Program-made: the position numbers and the translations under genes
In this document: positions 1-11,426 of the stretch, piece by piece
Layout of the letters: each line of letters starts with the position of its first letter
Position numbering within the stretch: position 1 is the stretch's first letter
Notes under the pieces: generated by a model
The model's database searches: none
What the model was told of the DNA's origin: nothing
The model's input: the letters and a program-made list of their open reading frames with translations, nothing else
NCBI RefSeq assembly: GCF_002891295.1
Contig: NZ_LGUI01000001.1
Location: forward strand, 620,001 to 684,000
Source: Streptomyces eurocidicus
Lineage (GTDB): Bacteria > Actinomycetota > Actinomycetes > Streptomycetales > Streptomycetaceae
DNA: 64,000 nucleotides
Direction: 5' to 3'

Positions 1-966
1 CGCCCAGAGGTTCATTCCCTGCGGGTCGCCCGCCGCCGCGGCCGCCTTGCGCAGACCGGAGGTCAGGTAGTGGACCTGAGGGTACGCCGCGGGGGCGTAC
101 GGGCCGTGCTCCCGGAGGAAACGGTTCACCAGGCCACGGGCCGGGCGGCCCGAGAAGGCGCGGGTCAGTTCGGTGCCGGTGAAGACCGGTTCGGGGTCGG
201 TCAGGGCCCGCTTGTGCAGGGCGTGGGCCCCGGACTCGGGGCAGGGCACGAACGCCGTGCCGAGCTGCGCCGCGACGGCGCCGGCCGCGAGCACGGCCGC
301 GATCTGGGCGCCCCGCATCAGACCGCCCGCGGCGATCATGGGAAGGTCCACGGCCTCGCCGATCTCGGCCAGCAGCGTCAGCAGGCCCACGCCCGCGCCG
401 GTGCCGTCCAGGTGCGGGTCGTCGCGGTGGGTGCCCTGGTGACCGCCGGCCTCCACGCCCTGGACGCACAAGGCGTCGGCGCCCGCGGCGTGCGCGGCCC
501 GCGCCTCGGCTACGGAGGTGACGGTCACGACGGTGACCGTGCCGACGGCGGCCAGCGCCGCCACGACCGCGCGGTCCGGGCAGCCGAAGGTGAAGGAGAC
601 CAGCGGTACGGGGTCCTCCAGGAGGATGGCCACCTTGGCGTCGTACGCGTCGTCGCACGGGCCGTCGGTGTCGCCGAGGGGCGTGCCGTACCAGGCGGAC
701 TCGCCGGCCAGCTGCTCGGCGTAGACCTCGACGGCGGCCGGGTCCGCCGCGGCGGGCTGGGGCATGAAGAGGTTCACGCCGAAGGGGGCGGTGGTACGGG
801 CCCGGAGCTGCTTGATCTCCTCGTACATCGCCGCGGGGGTCTTGTAACCGGCCGCCAGGAAGCCGAGGCCGCCGGCGTCGGAGACGGCCGCGGCGAGCGC
901 CGGGCAGGAGGGGCCGCCCGCCATGGGGGCCTGCACGATCGGGTGCCGGTACAGGCCGGTCGGCAT
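1..966 (-). CDS. Nitronate monooxygenase (2-nitropropane dioxygenase family), 3' end outside window
   Basis: FMN-dependent TIM-barrel enzyme that oxidises alkyl nitronates to carbonyl compounds and nitrite. The 322 visible codons begin MPTGLYRHPIVQAPMAGGPS, the usual family opening. They include the phosphate/flavin-site stretch VQGVEAGGHQGTH and a later AAGGLMRGAQIAAVLAAGA strand-turn. No stop is reached before position 1, so the C-terminus lies outside the window. The ATG at 966 is preceded by an AGGGGAG ribosome site about 5 nt upstream. The gene lies downstream of dnaJ on the same strand, but a strong hairpin at 1378-1414 and a minisatellite separate them, so it is probably a separate transcript. 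A dioxygenase or enoyl-reductase-like member of the same fold is the main alternative. Confidence 0.88.
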   Translation of the reverse strand, partial: MPTGLYRHPIVQAPMAGGPSCPALAAAVSDAGGLGFLAAGYKTPAAMYEEIKQLRARTTAPFGVNLFMPQPAAADPAAVEVYAEQLAGESAWYGTPLGDTDGPCDDAYDAKVAILLEDPVPLVSFTFGCPDRAVVAALAAVGTVTVVTVTSVAEARAAHAAGADALCVQGVEAGGHQGTHRDDPHLDGTGAGVGLLTLLAEIGEAVDLPMIAAGGLMRGAQIAAVLAAGAVAAQLGTAFVPCPESGAHALHKRALTDPEPVFTGTELTRAFSGRPARGLVNRFLREHGPYAPAAYPQVHYLTSGLRKAAAAAGDPQGMNLWA

Positions 967-1051
967 GGTGGCTCCCCTGGATTCAAAGGCCATGACCACA
1001 TCGTGTCACGCCCGGGGGGACACGCCGACCCCGGCCGGGCGGGAGGCGGGG

Positions 1052-1280
1052 ACGGCACCGGTCCGACGGAAGGGCGGGCACGACGACGTTCCGGCGGAAG
1101 GCGGAGACGGCTCCGGTCCGGCTGAAGGCGAGGACGGCACCGGTCCGACGGAAGGACGAGCACGACGACGTTCCGGCGGAAGGCGGAGACGGCACCGGTC
1201 CGACTGAAGGCGAGGACGGCACCGGTCCGGCAGAAGGACGAGCACGACGACGTTCCGGCGGAAGGGCGGGCACCGGCCGG
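1052..1280. repeat. 82-bp GC-rich intergenic tandem repeat (minisatellite)
   Basis: The start of the segment GCACGACGACGTTCCGGCGG recurs at 1078, 1160 and 1242, exactly 82 bp apart. Each unit is itself about three degenerate 27-bp sub-units sharing GGCACCGGTCCGACGGAAG-like sequence. It fills the gap between the dnaJ terminator and the nitronate monooxygenase start. All six frames give only Arg/Pro/Gly-rich nonsense with no ribosome site, so I read it as non-coding. Confidence 0.85.
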
Positions 1281-1377
1281 AGCGGGGCCCGGGCGGGACG
1301 GCCCCGGCGTCGACCGGAGCGGAACCCCGGGCGCCCCCATCGGCACCGGCCGGGCAAGGCGCCCGGGAACGCGCACC

Positions 1378-1414
1378 GGCCCCGGTCCGGCAGGAGACCT
1401 GCCGGACCGGGGCC
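1378..1414 (-). terminator. Perfect 17-bp hairpin downstream of dnaJ
   Basis: Arms 1378-1394 and 1398-1414 are exact reverse complements (GGCCCCGGTCCGGCAGG on the plus strand) around the 3-nt loop AGA. It lies 42 bp beyond the dnaJ stop. There is no T-run, which is normal for Streptomyces GC-rich terminators. Confidence 0.8.
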
Positions 1415-1455
1415 GGACGCGGGCCGGGCGGTGCGCCCGGCGGGATGTCCGTGGC

Positions 1456-2595
1456 CTAGCGGCCGTTGAACGCGTCCTTCAACCGCGAGAACAGCCCCTG
1501 CTGCCCCGGCTTGAACTCGCCCATCGGGCGCTCCTCGCCGCGCAGCTTCGCGAGCTGGCGGAGCAGGTCCTCCTGCTGCGGGTCCAGCTTGCTGGGGGTG
1601 ATCACCTCGACGTGCACGATGAGGTCGCCGCGACCGCCGCCGCGCAGGTGCGTGACACCGCGCTGGTGCAGCGGGATCGACTGGCCGGACTGGGTGCCCG
1701 GCCGGATATCGATCTCCTCGACGCCGTCCAGGGTCTCCAGCGGCACCTTCGTGCCGAGGGCCGCGGCCGTCATCGGGATGGTGACCGTGCAGTGCAGGTC
1801 GTCGCCGCGCCGCTGGAAGGTCGGGTGCGGGGTCTCGTGGATCTCGACGTAGAGATCGCCGGCGGGGCCGCCGCCGGGGCCGACCTCGCCCTCGCCCGCG
1901 AGCTGGATGCGGGTGCCGTTGTCCACACCGGCCGGGATCTTGACCGTCAGGGTGCGGCGCGAGCGGACGCGGCCGTCACCGGCGCACTCCGGGCACGGGG
2001 TCGGCACGACCGTGCCGAAGCCCTGGCACTGCGGGCACGGCCGGGAGGTCATGACCTGGCCGAGGAAGGACCGGGTGACCTGCGAGACCTCACCGCGGCC
2101 GCGGCACATGTCACAGGTCTGCGCGGAGGTGCCGGGGGCCGCGCCCTCGCCGCTGCACGTGGTGCAGACGACGGCGGTGTCGACCTGGATCTCCTTGGTC
2201 GTCCCGAACGTCGCGTCGTTGAGGCTGATCTCGAGGCGGATCATGGCGTCCTGGCCGCGGCGGGTGCGCGAGCGCGGTCCGCGCTGCGACGCCTGGCCGA
2301 AGAAGGCGTCCATGATGTCGGAGAAATTGCCGAAGCCCGCGCCGAAGCCGCCAGCCCCGCCACCGGCGCCGCCGGAGGCCGAGAGCGGGTCGCCGCCGAG
2401 GTCGTAGACCTGCTTCTTCTGCGGGTCCGAGAGCACCTCGTAAGCGGCGTTGATCTCCTTGAACCGCTCCTGGGTCTTCGGGTCCGGATTGACGTCCGGG
2501 TGCAGCTCGCGGGCGAGTCGGCGGAATGCCTTCTTGATCTCGTCCTGCGAGGCATCGCGCCGTACGCCCAGGACCGCGTAGTAATCCGTGGCCAC
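1456..2595 (-). CDS. dnaJ: Molecular chaperone DnaJ (Hsp40)
   Basis: Co-chaperone that delivers unfolded clients to DnaK and stimulates its ATPase. The 379-residue protein has an N-terminal J domain with HPD at residues 32-34, a Gly/Phe-rich linker at about 72-93, four zinc-binding CxxCxGxG repeats ([32 protein letters not shown]), and the C-terminal client-binding beta domains. The GTG start abuts the hrcA stop with no gap (TAAGTG), so the two are translationally coupled. This is the DnaJ of the hrcA pair (dnaJ2 type), distinct from the dnaK-grpE-dnaJ-hspR operon usual in actinomycetes. Regulation is expected through the CIRCE upstream of hrcA. Confidence 0.97.
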   Translation of the reverse strand: MATDYYAVLGVRRDASQDEIKKAFRRLARELHPDVNPDPKTQERFKEINAAYEVLSDPQKKQVYDLGGDPLSASGGAGGGAGGFGAGFGNFSDIMDAFFGQASQRGPRSRTRRGQDAMIRLEISLNDATFGTTKEIQVDTAVVCTTCSGEGAAPGTSAQTCDMCRGRGEVSQVTRSFLGQVMTSRPCPQCQGFGTVVPTPCPECAGDGRVRSRRTLTVKIPAGVDNGTRIQLAGEGEVGPGGGPAGDLYVEIHETPHPTFQRRGDDLHCTVTIPMTAAALGTKVPLETLDGVEEIDIRPGTQSGQSIPLHQRGVTHLRGGGRGDLIVHVEVITPSKLDPQQEDLLRQLAKLRGEERPMGEFKPGQQGLFSRLKDAFNGR

Positions 2596-3612
2596 TTACG
2601 ACTCCGCCAGGATCTGTCCGACGTAACGTGCCACTGCGCGTACCGCTCCCATCGTTCCGGGGTAGTCCATGCGGGTCGGTCCGACCACGCCGAGTTTGGC
2701 GACTGCCTCGTCGCCCGAACCGTAGCCGACGGCGACGACCGATGTGGAGTTCAGTCCCTCATGAGCGTTCTCATGACCGATTCGCACCGTCATGCCCGAG
2801 TCCTTGGCCTCGCCGAGCAGCTTGAGCAGCACGACCTGCTCCTCCAATGCCTCCAGCACGGGCCGGATCATCAGGGGGAAGTCATGGCCGAAGCGGGTGA
2901 GATTGGCGGTGCCGCCGATCATCAGCCGTTCCTCGGTCTCCTCGACCAGGGTCTCCAGCAGGGTCGCGAGAACTGTGGAAACGGTTCCGCGATCTTCCTG
3001 CTCGAAGGAGTCGGTGAGGTCCTGCACCAGCTGCGGCACATCCGCGAACCGCCGCCCGACGACCCGGCTGTTCAGCCGCGCCCGCAGGTCCGCGAGCGAG
3101 TTCTCGCCGATCGGCGCCGGGCAGTCGACCATGCGCTGCTCGACCCGACCGGTGTCCGTGATCAGTACGAGCATGACGCGGGCGGGAGCGAGCGAGAGCA
3201 GCTCCACATGGCGCACGGTCGAGCGGGTCAGCGACGGATACTGCACCACCGCGACCTGCCGGGTCAGCTGCGCGAGCAGCCGCACCGTACGGCCCACGAC
3301 ATCGTCGAGATCGACGGCGCCGTCGAGGAAGTTGTGAATGGCGCGCCGCTCCGGCGTCGACAGGGGCTTGACGCCCGCCAGTTTGTCGACGAAGAGGCGG
3401 TAGCCCTTATCGGTCGGGATACGGCCGGCGCTCGTGTGGGGCTGGGCGATGAAGCCCTCGTCCTCCAGCGCGGCCATGTCGTTGCGCACCGTGGCCGGGG
3501 AGACGCCCAGCCGGTGCCGCTCGGTGAGGGCCTTGGAGCCGACTGGCTCCTCGGTGCCCACATAGTCCTGGACGATGGCGCGCAACACCTCGAGCCTGCG
3601 TTCGCTCAGCAC
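2596..3612 (-). CDS. hrcA: Heat-inducible transcription repressor HrcA
   Basis: Repressor of class I heat-shock genes; it binds CIRCE operators and is kept active by GroEL. The product (338 residues from GTG at 3612, opening [19 protein letters not shown]) has the N-terminal winged helix ([19 protein letters not shown]), the [16 protein letters not shown] segment typical of the family, and the GAF-like C-terminal domain. The reading frame stays open further upstream, but the chosen GTG carries a GGAGGT ribosome site 5-6 nt away and matches the family N-terminus. A CIRCE lies 39 bp upstream, so the gene represses itself and dnaJ. Confidence 0.96.
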   Translation of the reverse strand: MLSERRLEVLRAIVQDYVGTEEPVGSKALTERHRLGVSPATVRNDMAALEDEGFIAQPHTSAGRIPTDKGYRLFVDKLAGVKPLSTPERRAIHNFLDGAVDLDDVVGRTVRLLAQLTRQVAVVQYPSLTRSTVRHVELLSLAPARVMLVLITDTGRVEQRMVDCPAPIGENSLADLRARLNSRVVGRRFADVPQLVQDLTDSFEQEDRGTVSTVLATLLETLVEETEERLMIGGTANLTRFGHDFPLMIRPVLEALEEQVVLLKLLGEAKDSGMTVRIGHENAHEGLNSTSVVAVGYGSGDEAVAKLGVVGPTRMDYPGTMGAVRAVARYVGQILAES

Positions 3613-3650
3613 CGCGCACCTCCAGTCCAGCCGTCCTACGGTTTCCGTCC

Positions 3651-3677
3651 CTGGCACTCAATGGTCACGAGTGCCAG
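3651..3677 (-). promoter_or_regulatory. CIRCE operator (HrcA binding site)
   Basis: Perfect inverted repeat CTGGCACTC - 9 nt - GAGTGCCAG, the CIRCE arrangement (consensus TTAGCACTC-N9-GAGTGCTAA) with two outer bases changed. It sits 39 bp upstream of the hrcA start, so autoregulation of hrcA-dnaJ is expected. Confidence 0.93.
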
Positions 3678-3794
3678 ATACCTCCAGCCAGTGTACGGCC
3701 GTCCACCACGGCCAGGGCAAGAGCCGTCTCCGCCGGGCGCCCGTCGCACACCTGCCGTATGCCCGCCGGGCGGGCAACCGTACCGCGCTCCGGA

Positions 3795-3800
3795 TAGCGT
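3795..3800 (+). promoter_or_regulatory. Probable -10 element of a leaderless promoter for the MBL-fold gene
   Basis: TAGCGT fits the actinobacterial TANNNT -10 consensus. It ends 6 nt before the ATG at 3807, so transcription would start at the A of the start codon. The gene also lacks a good ribosome site, consistent with a leaderless mRNA. Confidence 0.55.
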
Positions 3801-3806
3801 CCGGGT

Positions 3807-4538
3807 ATGGAAAGCGATGAGGCGACCGCGCGTTGGGAACGGCTCGCGCCAGGGGTCGCGCGCCGCAGAATGCCCGGGTGGGACGCGACGATCGGGGTGA
3901 TCGCGGGGGCGTCCGGAGTACTGCTCGTGGACACCGGGGCGACCGTCCGGGAGGGCGCCGAGGTCCGCCGGGACGTACGCGAGATCTTCGGGCGGGCAGT
4001 GACGCATATCGCTCTGACCCACGCCCACTTCGATCATGTCTTCGGGACGGCCGCCTTCTCCGGCGTGGAGGTGTACGGGGCGGCGGGGCTCGCCGAGCTG
4101 CTGGAGCGCGGGCGCGAGGAGCTGCGCCGGGACGCGGTCCGGCACGGGGTGGCCCCGGAGGCCGCGGCGAACGCCGCCGAGCTGCTCGTACGCCCCCGCC
4201 ACCGGGTCTCCGGCGAGCTCACCCTCGACCTGGGCGGCGGCCGGCGGGTGCTGCTGGCCGACATCGGCCCCGGGCACACGGCGCACGACCTGGCCGTGTT
4301 CGTCGCGGGCGAGGGCGGCGCACCCGAGGTCGTCTTCTGCGGCGACCTGGTCGAGGAGTCGGGCGAACCGCAGGCCGGGCCGGACGCGGTCCCCCGCCGG
4401 TGGCCGGACGCCCTGGACCGGCTGCTGGCGCTGGGCGGCGAGGACGCGGTGTACGTGCCGGGGCACGGGGCGGTGGTGGACGCCCGGTTCGTCCGCGCGC
4501 AACGGGACGCGCTGGCGGAGCGGTTCGGCGTGTCGTGA
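3807..4538 (+). CDS. MBL-fold metallo-hydrolase
   Basis: Metallo-beta-lactamase superfamily hydrolase of 243 residues. The metal-binding HxHxDH motif is present as THAHFDHVFG (H72, H74, D76, H77). Further ligand regions follow in ADIGPGHTAHD, FCGDLVEESG and YVPGHGAVV. The substrate is not predictable: family members include glyoxalase II-like enzymes, lactonases and phosphodiesterases. There is no signal peptide, so it is cytoplasmic. It is divergent from hrcA-dnaJ and probably starts from its own leaderless promoter. A DUF3097 gene follows 80 bp downstream on the same strand and may be co-transcribed. Confidence 0.9.
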   Translation: MESDEATARWERLAPGVARRRMPGWDATIGVIAGASGVLLVDTGATVREGAEVRRDVREIFGRAVTHIALTHAHFDHVFGTAAFSGVEVYGAAGLAELLERGREELRRDAVRHGVAPEAAANAAELLVRPRHRVSGELTLDLGGGRRVLLADIGPGHTAHDLAVFVAGEGGAPEVVFCGDLVEESGEPQAGPDAVPRRWPDALDRLLALGGEDAVYVPGHGAVVDARFVRAQRDALAERFGVS

Positions 4539-4618
4539 CAGGGGAAGGCGGGGCGGGACTCACCTGAAGGGGGGCGGGGCGCGCAGCAAGATCCCGTCCA
4601 CCGGGTTCACCCCGCAGA

Positions 4619-5458
4619 ATGGCGGTCATGCGCAGCAGACAGTACGGACCGGACCTCACCCCTCCGTGGAAGCGCCGACAGCCCGCGCCCGAGGTGCCGG
4701 CCGACCCCGGCCTGGTGGTCGAGGAGGTCTCCACGGGCTTCTGCGGAGCGGTGATCCGCAGCGAGAAGACGGCCCAGGGGCTCACGGTGACCCTGGAGGA
4801 CCGCTTCGGCAAGCACCGGGTCTTCCCGCTGGAACCGCGTGGCTTCCTGCTGGAGGGGCGCGTCGTCACGCTCGTACGCCCGGCCGCCGCGCGGGCGCCC
4901 CAGGGGCCGGTGCGGACCGCGTCCGGCTCGATCGCCGTGCCGGGGGCGCGGGCGCGTGTGGCGCGCGCCGGGCGCATCTACGTCGAGGGCCGGCACGACG
5001 CGGAGCTCGTGGAACGGGTCTGGGGCGACGACCTGCGCATCGAGGGCGTGGTCGTGGAGTACCTGGAGGGCATCGACGACCTGCCCGCCATCGTCCGCTC
5101 CTTCGCCCCCGGCCCGGACGCCCGCCTCGGCGTCCTGGTCGACCACCTGGTGCCCGGCTCGAAGGAGTCGCGGATCGCGGCCGAGGTGACCGGTGAGCAC
5201 GCGCTGGTGGTGGGCCACCCCTATATCGACGTGTGGGAGGCGGTGAAGCCGTCCTCCGTGGGCATCCCGGCCTGGCCGCGGGTGCCGCGGGGACAGGACT
5301 GGAAAACGGGGGTGTGCGCGGCGCTGGGATGGCCGTCGAACACGGGGGCGGCCTGGCAGCGGATCCTGTCGGCGGTGGGGTCTTACAAGGACCTGGAGCC
5401 GGCGTTGCTGGGGCGGGTGGAGGAGTTGATCGATTTTGTGACGGTGCCGGTGGGGTGA
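4619..5458 (+). CDS. DUF3097 family protein
   Basis: Conserved actinobacterial protein of unknown function (279 residues). I recognise the family from its opening (YGPDLTPPWKRR), the VEEVSTGFCGAVIR segment and a Toprim-like central part (IYVEGRHDAELVERVWG ... YLEGIDDLPAI ... LGVLVDHLVPGSKES). The acidic residues after RIYVEGRHDAEL and in GVLVDH resemble the Toprim catalytic E and DxD, which would suggest nucleic-acid work; that is inference only. Either ATG at 4619 or at 4628 could be the start, and neither has a strong ribosome site. The gene ends in front of a palindromic gene-end element. Confidence 0.85.
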   Translation: MAVMRSRQYGPDLTPPWKRRQPAPEVPADPGLVVEEVSTGFCGAVIRSEKTAQGLTVTLEDRFGKHRVFPLEPRGFLLEGRVVTLVRPAAARAPQGPVRTASGSIAVPGARARVARAGRIYVEGRHDAELVERVWGDDLRIEGVVVEYLEGIDDLPAIVRSFAPGPDARLGVLVDHLVPGSKESRIAAEVTGEHALVVGHPYIDVWEAVKPSSVGIPAWPRVPRGQDWKTGVCAALGWPSNTGAAWQRILSAVGSYKDLEPALLGRVEELIDFVTVPVG

Positions 5459-5544
5459 GCGGGGGGTTTTGTTCCCCGGCCCCGCCCCTTCCCGAAACCG
5501 GGGGCTGACGCCCCCGGGCCCCTTTTCCGCGCTCCGCGCGGTGG

Positions 5545-5590
5545 CCTCAAGCGCCGGCCGGGCTGAAATCAGCCCGTCCGGCGTTTGAGG
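5545..5590. repeat. Palindromic gene-end element, probably a bidirectional terminator
   Basis: Imperfect palindrome around the core GGGCTGAAATCAGCCC with flanks CCTCAAGCGCCGG and CCGGCGTTTGAGG. It is nested inside a wider inverted repeat formed by CCCGCCCCTTCCCGAA (from about 5478) and TTCGGGAAGGGGCGGG (from about 5592). It lies between the ends of convergent genes (DUF3097 and hemW). Related copies occur near 11809-11845 and 33650-33687. Confidence 0.75.
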
Positions 5591-5621
5591 ACATTCGGGA
5601 AGGGGCGGGTAGGGGAAAGTC

Positions 5622-6854
5622 CTAATCCACCAGGTCCCTGACCACCGCGTCCGCCAGCAGCCGCCCCCGCAGCGTCAGTACCGCGCGACCCTCCTCGTAC
5701 GGGCCCGGCTGCAGCAGGCCGTCCGACAGGGCGCGGGCCGCGGCCGCCGCGCCCGCCGGGGCCAGCAGCGACAACGGGCACCCGTCGATCAGCCGCAGCT
5801 CCAGCAGGATCCGCTCCACGCGCCGGTCCTCGTCCGGCAGGACCTCGCGGCCCGCGCCCGGGGAGCGGCCCTCGGACAGGGCCTGGGCGTACGCGCCGGG
5901 GTGCTTGACGTTCCACCACCGCACGCCCCCGACGTGGGAGTGCGCCCCGGGGCCCGCGCCCCACCAGTCCGCGCCGCGCCAGTAGAGCTCGTTGTGACGG
6001 CAGCGGCCGGCCTCGCCGGTGGCCCAGTTGGAGACCTCGTACCAGGAGAAGCCCGCGGCCGTGAGCATCTCCTCGGCGATGAGGTAGCGGTCGGCGTGGA
6101 CGTCGTCGTCGGTCATGGGGACCTCGCCCCGGCGGATGCGCCGGGCGAGCTGGGTGCCCTCCTCGACGATCAGCGCGTAGGCGGAGACGTGGTCCGGGCC
6201 CGCGCCGATCGCGGCGTCCAGGGAGGCCCGCCAGTCGTCGTCCGACTCGCCCGGCGTGCCGTAGATCAGGTCGAGGTTGACGTGCTCGAAGCCGGCGGCC
6301 CGCGCCTCGGCCACGCACGCCTCCGGGCGGCCCGGCGTGTGCGTGCGGTCGAGGATCTTCAGGACGTGCTGCCGGGCGCTCTGCATGCCGAAGGAGATCC
6401 GGTTGAAGCCGCCCGCCCGCAGCTCGGCCAGGTAGGCCGGGTCCACGGACTCGGGGTTGGCCTCGGTGGTGATCTCCGCGCCCTCGGCGAGGCCGAACTC
6501 GTCGCGGATCGCGGCCAGCATCCGTACGAGGTCGGCGGCGGGCAGCAGCGTGGGTGTGCCGCCGCCGACGAAGACGGTCTCCACCGGGCGCGGGTCGTCG
6601 CCCAGGACCTTCCGCGCGAGGCGGATCTCCTCGGCGACCGTCTCGGCGTAGTTGTCCCGGGACGCGAGCGCGCCGCCGGAACCGCGCAGCTCGCTCGCGG
6701 TGTAGGTGTTGAAGTCGCAGTACCCGCAGCGCGTCGCGCAGTACGGCACGTGCAGGTAGAACCCGAGGGGCCGCTGCCCGGCACCCCGCAGGGCGTGGAG
6801 GGGCAGCGCCCCGTCCTCGGGCATGGGTTCGCCGTCAGGCAGTACGGAAGGCAT
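5622..6854 (-). CDS. hemW: Radical SAM haem chaperone HemW (coproporphyrinogen III oxidase-like)
   Basis: Radical SAM protein of the HemN/HemW family. The [4Fe-4S] motif CxxxCxxC lies in YCATRCGYCDF (C39, C43, C46 from the ATG at 6854), followed by the SAM-binding VFVGGGTPTLL and the C-terminal HemW domain. HemN enzymes carry an extra N-terminal cysteine; the Cys spacing and context here fit HemW, which inserts haem into target proteins. The start at 6854 gives the usual MPSVLPDGEPMPEDG opening. An in-frame ATG at 6872 would add six residues, and neither has a convincing ribosome site. The gene is about 70 bp downstream of the acyl-CoA ligase on the same strand. Confidence 0.92.
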   Translation of the reverse strand: MPSVLPDGEPMPEDGALPLHALRGAGQRPLGFYLHVPYCATRCGYCDFNTYTASELRGSGGALASRDNYAETVAEEIRLARKVLGDDPRPVETVFVGGGTPTLLPAADLVRMLAAIRDEFGLAEGAEITTEANPESVDPAYLAELRAGGFNRISFGMQSARQHVLKILDRTHTPGRPEACVAEARAAGFEHVNLDLIYGTPGESDDDWRASLDAAIGAGPDHVSAYALIVEEGTQLARRIRRGEVPMTDDDVHADRYLIAEEMLTAAGFSWYEVSNWATGEAGRCRHNELYWRGADWWGAGPGAHSHVGGVRWWNVKHPGAYAQALSEGRSPGAGREVLPDEDRRVERILLELRLIDGCPLSLLAPAGAAAAARALSDGLLQPGPYEEGRAVLTLRGRLLADAVVRDLVD

Positions 6855-6923
6855 GGGTCCATTGTCCGGCATCGGCGGGCACCGGCCGGGCCACTCCCTC
6901 GGGGAGCCCGGCCGGCACCGCGC

Positions 6924-8813
<1,890 letters not shown>

Positions 8814-8840
8814 GGCGTCCCTCCGGTCCGATTTCCTACT

Positions 8841-8858
8841 GGTGACTCACGAGTAACC
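8841..8858. promoter_or_regulatory. Near-perfect 18-bp palindrome upstream of the acyl-CoA ligase, candidate operator
   Basis: GGTGACTCACGAGTAACC pairs at 7 of 9 positions, with an ACTC-AC-GAGT core. It lies 28-45 bp upstream of the ligase GTG, where a repressor would overlap the promoter. Palindromes of this size are typical of TetR-family sites at fatty-acid genes. No regulator gene lies nearby. Confidence 0.45.
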
Positions 8859-9010
8859 TGCAAGCAGTGATCAGAGTAGAACGCACGGCGCCGCCGCGTA
8901 AGAGCCTTTGGCGGGCTTGTCGAAGCTGTGACCGGGCGGTACCTGTGGAGTGCATGTTTCCGGCCGTGGCCCGTGGGCGGCACGCGCACCCGGTGCTCAC
9001 GGGCCGGTAC

Positions 9011-9052
9011 GCGACGGCGCCCGCCCCCGGGTGAGGGGACGGGCGCCGTCGC
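9011..9052 (-). terminator. Terminator hairpin downstream of lepA
   Basis: 13-bp perfect arms 9011-9023 (GCGACGGCGCCCG) and 9040-9052, with an inner CCCC/GGGG pairing inside the 16-nt loop. It lies 17 bp beyond the lepA stop and isolates lepA from the acyl-CoA ligase gene. Confidence 0.8.
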
Positions 9053-9068
9053 CGCGGGCCGGGCGGGG

Positions 9069-10931
9069 CTACTTCTTCTTCTCGCCACCGTCGGTGTCCG
9101 AGGAGAGGACCGCGATAAAGGCTTCCTGCGGAACCTCGACGTTTCCGACCATCTTCATCCGCTTCTTGCCCTCCTTCTGCTTCTCCAGCAGCTTGCGCTT
9201 ACGGGAGATGTCGCCGCCGTAGCACTTGGCGAGGACGTCCTTACGGATGGCGCGAACGGTCTCACGGGCGATGACCCGGGAGCCGATGGCGGCCTGGATC
9301 GGCACCTCGAAGTTCTGCCGCGGGATGAGCTCGCGCAGCTTGGCGACGAGCCGCACGCCGTACGCGTACGCCTTGTCCTTGTGCGTGATCGCGGAGAAGG
9401 CGTCGACCTTGTCGCCGTGCAGCAGGATGTCGACCTTGACCAGGCTGGCCTGCTGCTCGCCGGTGGGCTCGTAGTCCAGCGAGGCGTAGCCGCGGGTCTT
9501 GGACTTCAGCTGGTCGAAGAAGTCGAAGACGATCTCGGCGAGCGGGAGGGTGTAGCGCAGCTCGACGCGGTCCTCGGAGAGGTAGTCCATGCCCAGCAGC
9601 GAGCCGCGGCGGGACTGGCAGAGCTCCATGATCGCGCCGACGAACTCATTGGGCGCCAGCACGGTGGCCTTGACGACCGGCTCGTGCACCTCCGCGATCT
9701 TCCCCTCGGGGAACTCGCTCGGGTTGGTGACGGTGTGCTCGACGCCGTCCTCCATCTTGACCCGGTAGACCACGTTCGGCGCGGTGGCGATCAGGTCGAG
9801 ACCGAACTCGCGCTCCAGGCGCTCACGGATCACGTCCAGGTGGAGCAGGCCGAGGAAGCCGACGCGGAAGCCGAAGCCGAGCGCGGCGGAGGTCTCCGGC
9901 TCGTAGACCAGCGCGGCGTCGTTGAGCTGGAGCTTGTCCAGCGCCTCGCGCAGCTCCGGGTAGTCCGAGCCGTCCAGCGGGTAGAGGCCGGAGAACACCA
10001 TCGGCTTGGGGTCCTTGTAGCCGCCCAGGGCCTCGGTGGCGCCGTTCTGCTGGGAGGTGATCGTGTCACCGACCTTGGACTGCCGGACGTCCTTCACACC
10101 GGTGATGATGTAGCCCACCTCGCCGACGCCGAGGCCGTCGGAGGGCGTCATCTCGGGCGAGGAGACCCCGATCTCCAGCAGCTCGTGCGTGGCGCCGGTC
10201 GACATCATCTTGATGCGCTCGCGCTTCTTGAGCTCGCCGTCGATGACCCTGACGTAGGTGACCACGCCGCGGTAGGAGTCGTAGACCGAGTCGAAGATCA
10301 TCGCGCGGGCGGGCGCGTCCTTGACGCCGACCGGGGCCGGGACGTCCCGGACGACGCGGTCGAGCAGCTCGGGCACGCCGACGCCGGTCTTGGCGGAGAC
10401 CATGAGCACGTCGGAGGGGTCGCAGCCGATGAGGTTCGCGAGCTCGGCGGCGAACTTCTCCGGCTGGGCGGCCGGCAGGTCGATCTTATTGAGGACCGGG
10501 ATGATCGTGAGGTCGTTCTCCATCGCCAGGTAGAGGTTGGCGAGGGTCTGGGCCTCGATGCCCTGGGCGGCGTCGACCAGGAGGATGCAGCCCTCGCACG
10601 CGGCGAGCGAGCGCGAGACCTCGTAGGTGAAGTCGACGTGACCGGGGGTGTCGATCATGTTGAGGATGTGGGTGTTGCCCTCGTCCTCGGTGGGCGCCCA
10701 GGGCAGACGGACCGCCTGGGACTTGATCGTGATGCCGCGCTCGCGCTCGATGTCCATCCGGTCGAGGTACTGCGCGCGCATCTGCCGCTGGTCGACCACG
10801 CCGGTCAGCTGGAGCATCCGGTCGGCGAGCGTCGACTTGCCATGGTCGATGTGCGCGATGATGCAGAAGTTGCGGATCAGAGCCGGGTCGGTACGGCTCG
10901 GCTCGGGCACGTTGGTAGGGGTCGCGGGCAC
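9069..10931 (-). CDS. lepA: Elongation factor 4 (LepA), ribosomal back-translocase GTPase
   Basis: Translational GTPase of 620 residues that remodels stalled or mistranslocated ribosomes. Visible are the P-loop AHIDHGKST (about residues 24-32), the switch segment [24 protein letters not shown], and the LepA-specific C-terminal domain ending in a Lys-rich tail ([18 protein letters not shown]). The frame stays open far upstream across rpsT antisense, but the GTG at 10931 gives the family N-terminus [20 protein letters not shown]; its ribosome site is weak. The gene is divergent from rpsT, a common bacterial arrangement, and is followed by its own terminator. Confidence 0.97.
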   Translation of the reverse strand: MPATPTNVPEPSRTDPALIRNFCIIAHIDHGKSTLADRMLQLTGVVDQRQMRAQYLDRMDIERERGITIKSQAVRLPWAPTEDEGNTHILNMIDTPGHVDFTYEVSRSLAACEGCILLVDAAQGIEAQTLANLYLAMENDLTIIPVLNKIDLPAAQPEKFAAELANLIGCDPSDVLMVSAKTGVGVPELLDRVVRDVPAPVGVKDAPARAMIFDSVYDSYRGVVTYVRVIDGELKKRERIKMMSTGATHELLEIGVSSPEMTPSDGLGVGEVGYIITGVKDVRQSKVGDTITSQQNGATEALGGYKDPKPMVFSGLYPLDGSDYPELREALDKLQLNDAALVYEPETSAALGFGFRVGFLGLLHLDVIRERLEREFGLDLIATAPNVVYRVKMEDGVEHTVTNPSEFPEGKIAEVHEPVVKATVLAPNEFVGAIMELCQSRRGSLLGMDYLSEDRVELRYTLPLAEIVFDFFDQLKSKTRGYASLDYEPTGEQQASLVKVDILLHGDKVDAFSAITHKDKAYAYGVRLVAKLRELIPRQNFEVPIQAAIGSRVIARETVRAIRKDVLAKCYGGDISRKRKLLEKQKEGKKRMKMVGNVEVPQEAFIAVLSSDTDGGEKKK

Positions 10932-11031
10932 GCAGGATCCATTCGGTGACTTCGGCGTTGGTACGCCAGTCTCGGCGGGAGTCGGGTATACGACCCCTCC
11001 ATCGTCCCATGAGCGGCGGCCTCGGTCCGGT

Positions 11032-11061
11032 TTGGGAGGCCGGAGCGGCTGCTGGTAACCT
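11032..11061 (+). promoter_or_regulatory. Probable rpsT promoter
   Basis: TTGGGA at 11032-11037 and TAACCT at 11056-11061 are separated by 18 bp. This resembles the TTGACN-N17/18-TANNNT vegetative promoters of Streptomyces. It leaves an untranslated leader of roughly 84 nt before the rpsT GTG. Confidence 0.5.
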
Positions 11062-11151
11062 GGTCCACTGTGCTTTGTACGTCTTCCGGCGATCGCCTTC
11101 CGACGCATGAGGCACTCATCGAAATCCAACGAACCTGTAAAGGCTCTTTTC

Positions 11152-11418
11152 GTGGCGAACATCAAGTCCCAGATCAAGCGGAACAAGACCAACGAGAAGG
11201 CGCGCCTGCGTAACAAGGCCGTCAAGTCCGCGGTCAAGACCGCTGTCCGCGCTGCCCGCGAGGCCCTGCTCGCCGGTGACGTCGAGAAGGCCACCGCCGC
11301 CGTCGCCGCGGCCGGCAAGAAGCTCGACAAGGCCGCCAGCAAGGGTGTTCTGCACAAGAACGCCGCCGCCAACAAGAAGTCGGCGCTGGCCAAGCAGGCT
11401 GCCGCTCTCAAGGGCTGA
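11152..11418 (+). CDS. rpsT: 30S ribosomal protein bS20
   Basis: Small-subunit protein that binds the 5' domain and helix 44 of 16S rRNA. The 88 residues begin [21 protein letters not shown] and are rich in Lys, Arg and Ala with the helical pattern of bS20. An in-frame ATG lies 45 nt upstream, but the GTG at 11152 is the family start; only a weak AAAGG precedes it at about 9 nt. The gene is divergent from lepA. A small stem-loop (11427-11442) and a strong terminator (11555-11602) follow. Confidence 0.96.
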   Translation: MANIKSQIKRNKTNEKARLRNKAVKSAVKTAVRAAREALLAGDVEKATAAVAAAGKKLDKAASKGVLHKNAAANKKSALAKQAAALKG

Positions 11419-11426
11419 AGTCTCAT

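Noticed and set aside
1052..1280. CRISPR-like array
   Set aside because: Units are contiguous and degenerate with no constant repeat alternating with unique spacers, and no cas genes lie nearby. The same holds for the other minisatellites.
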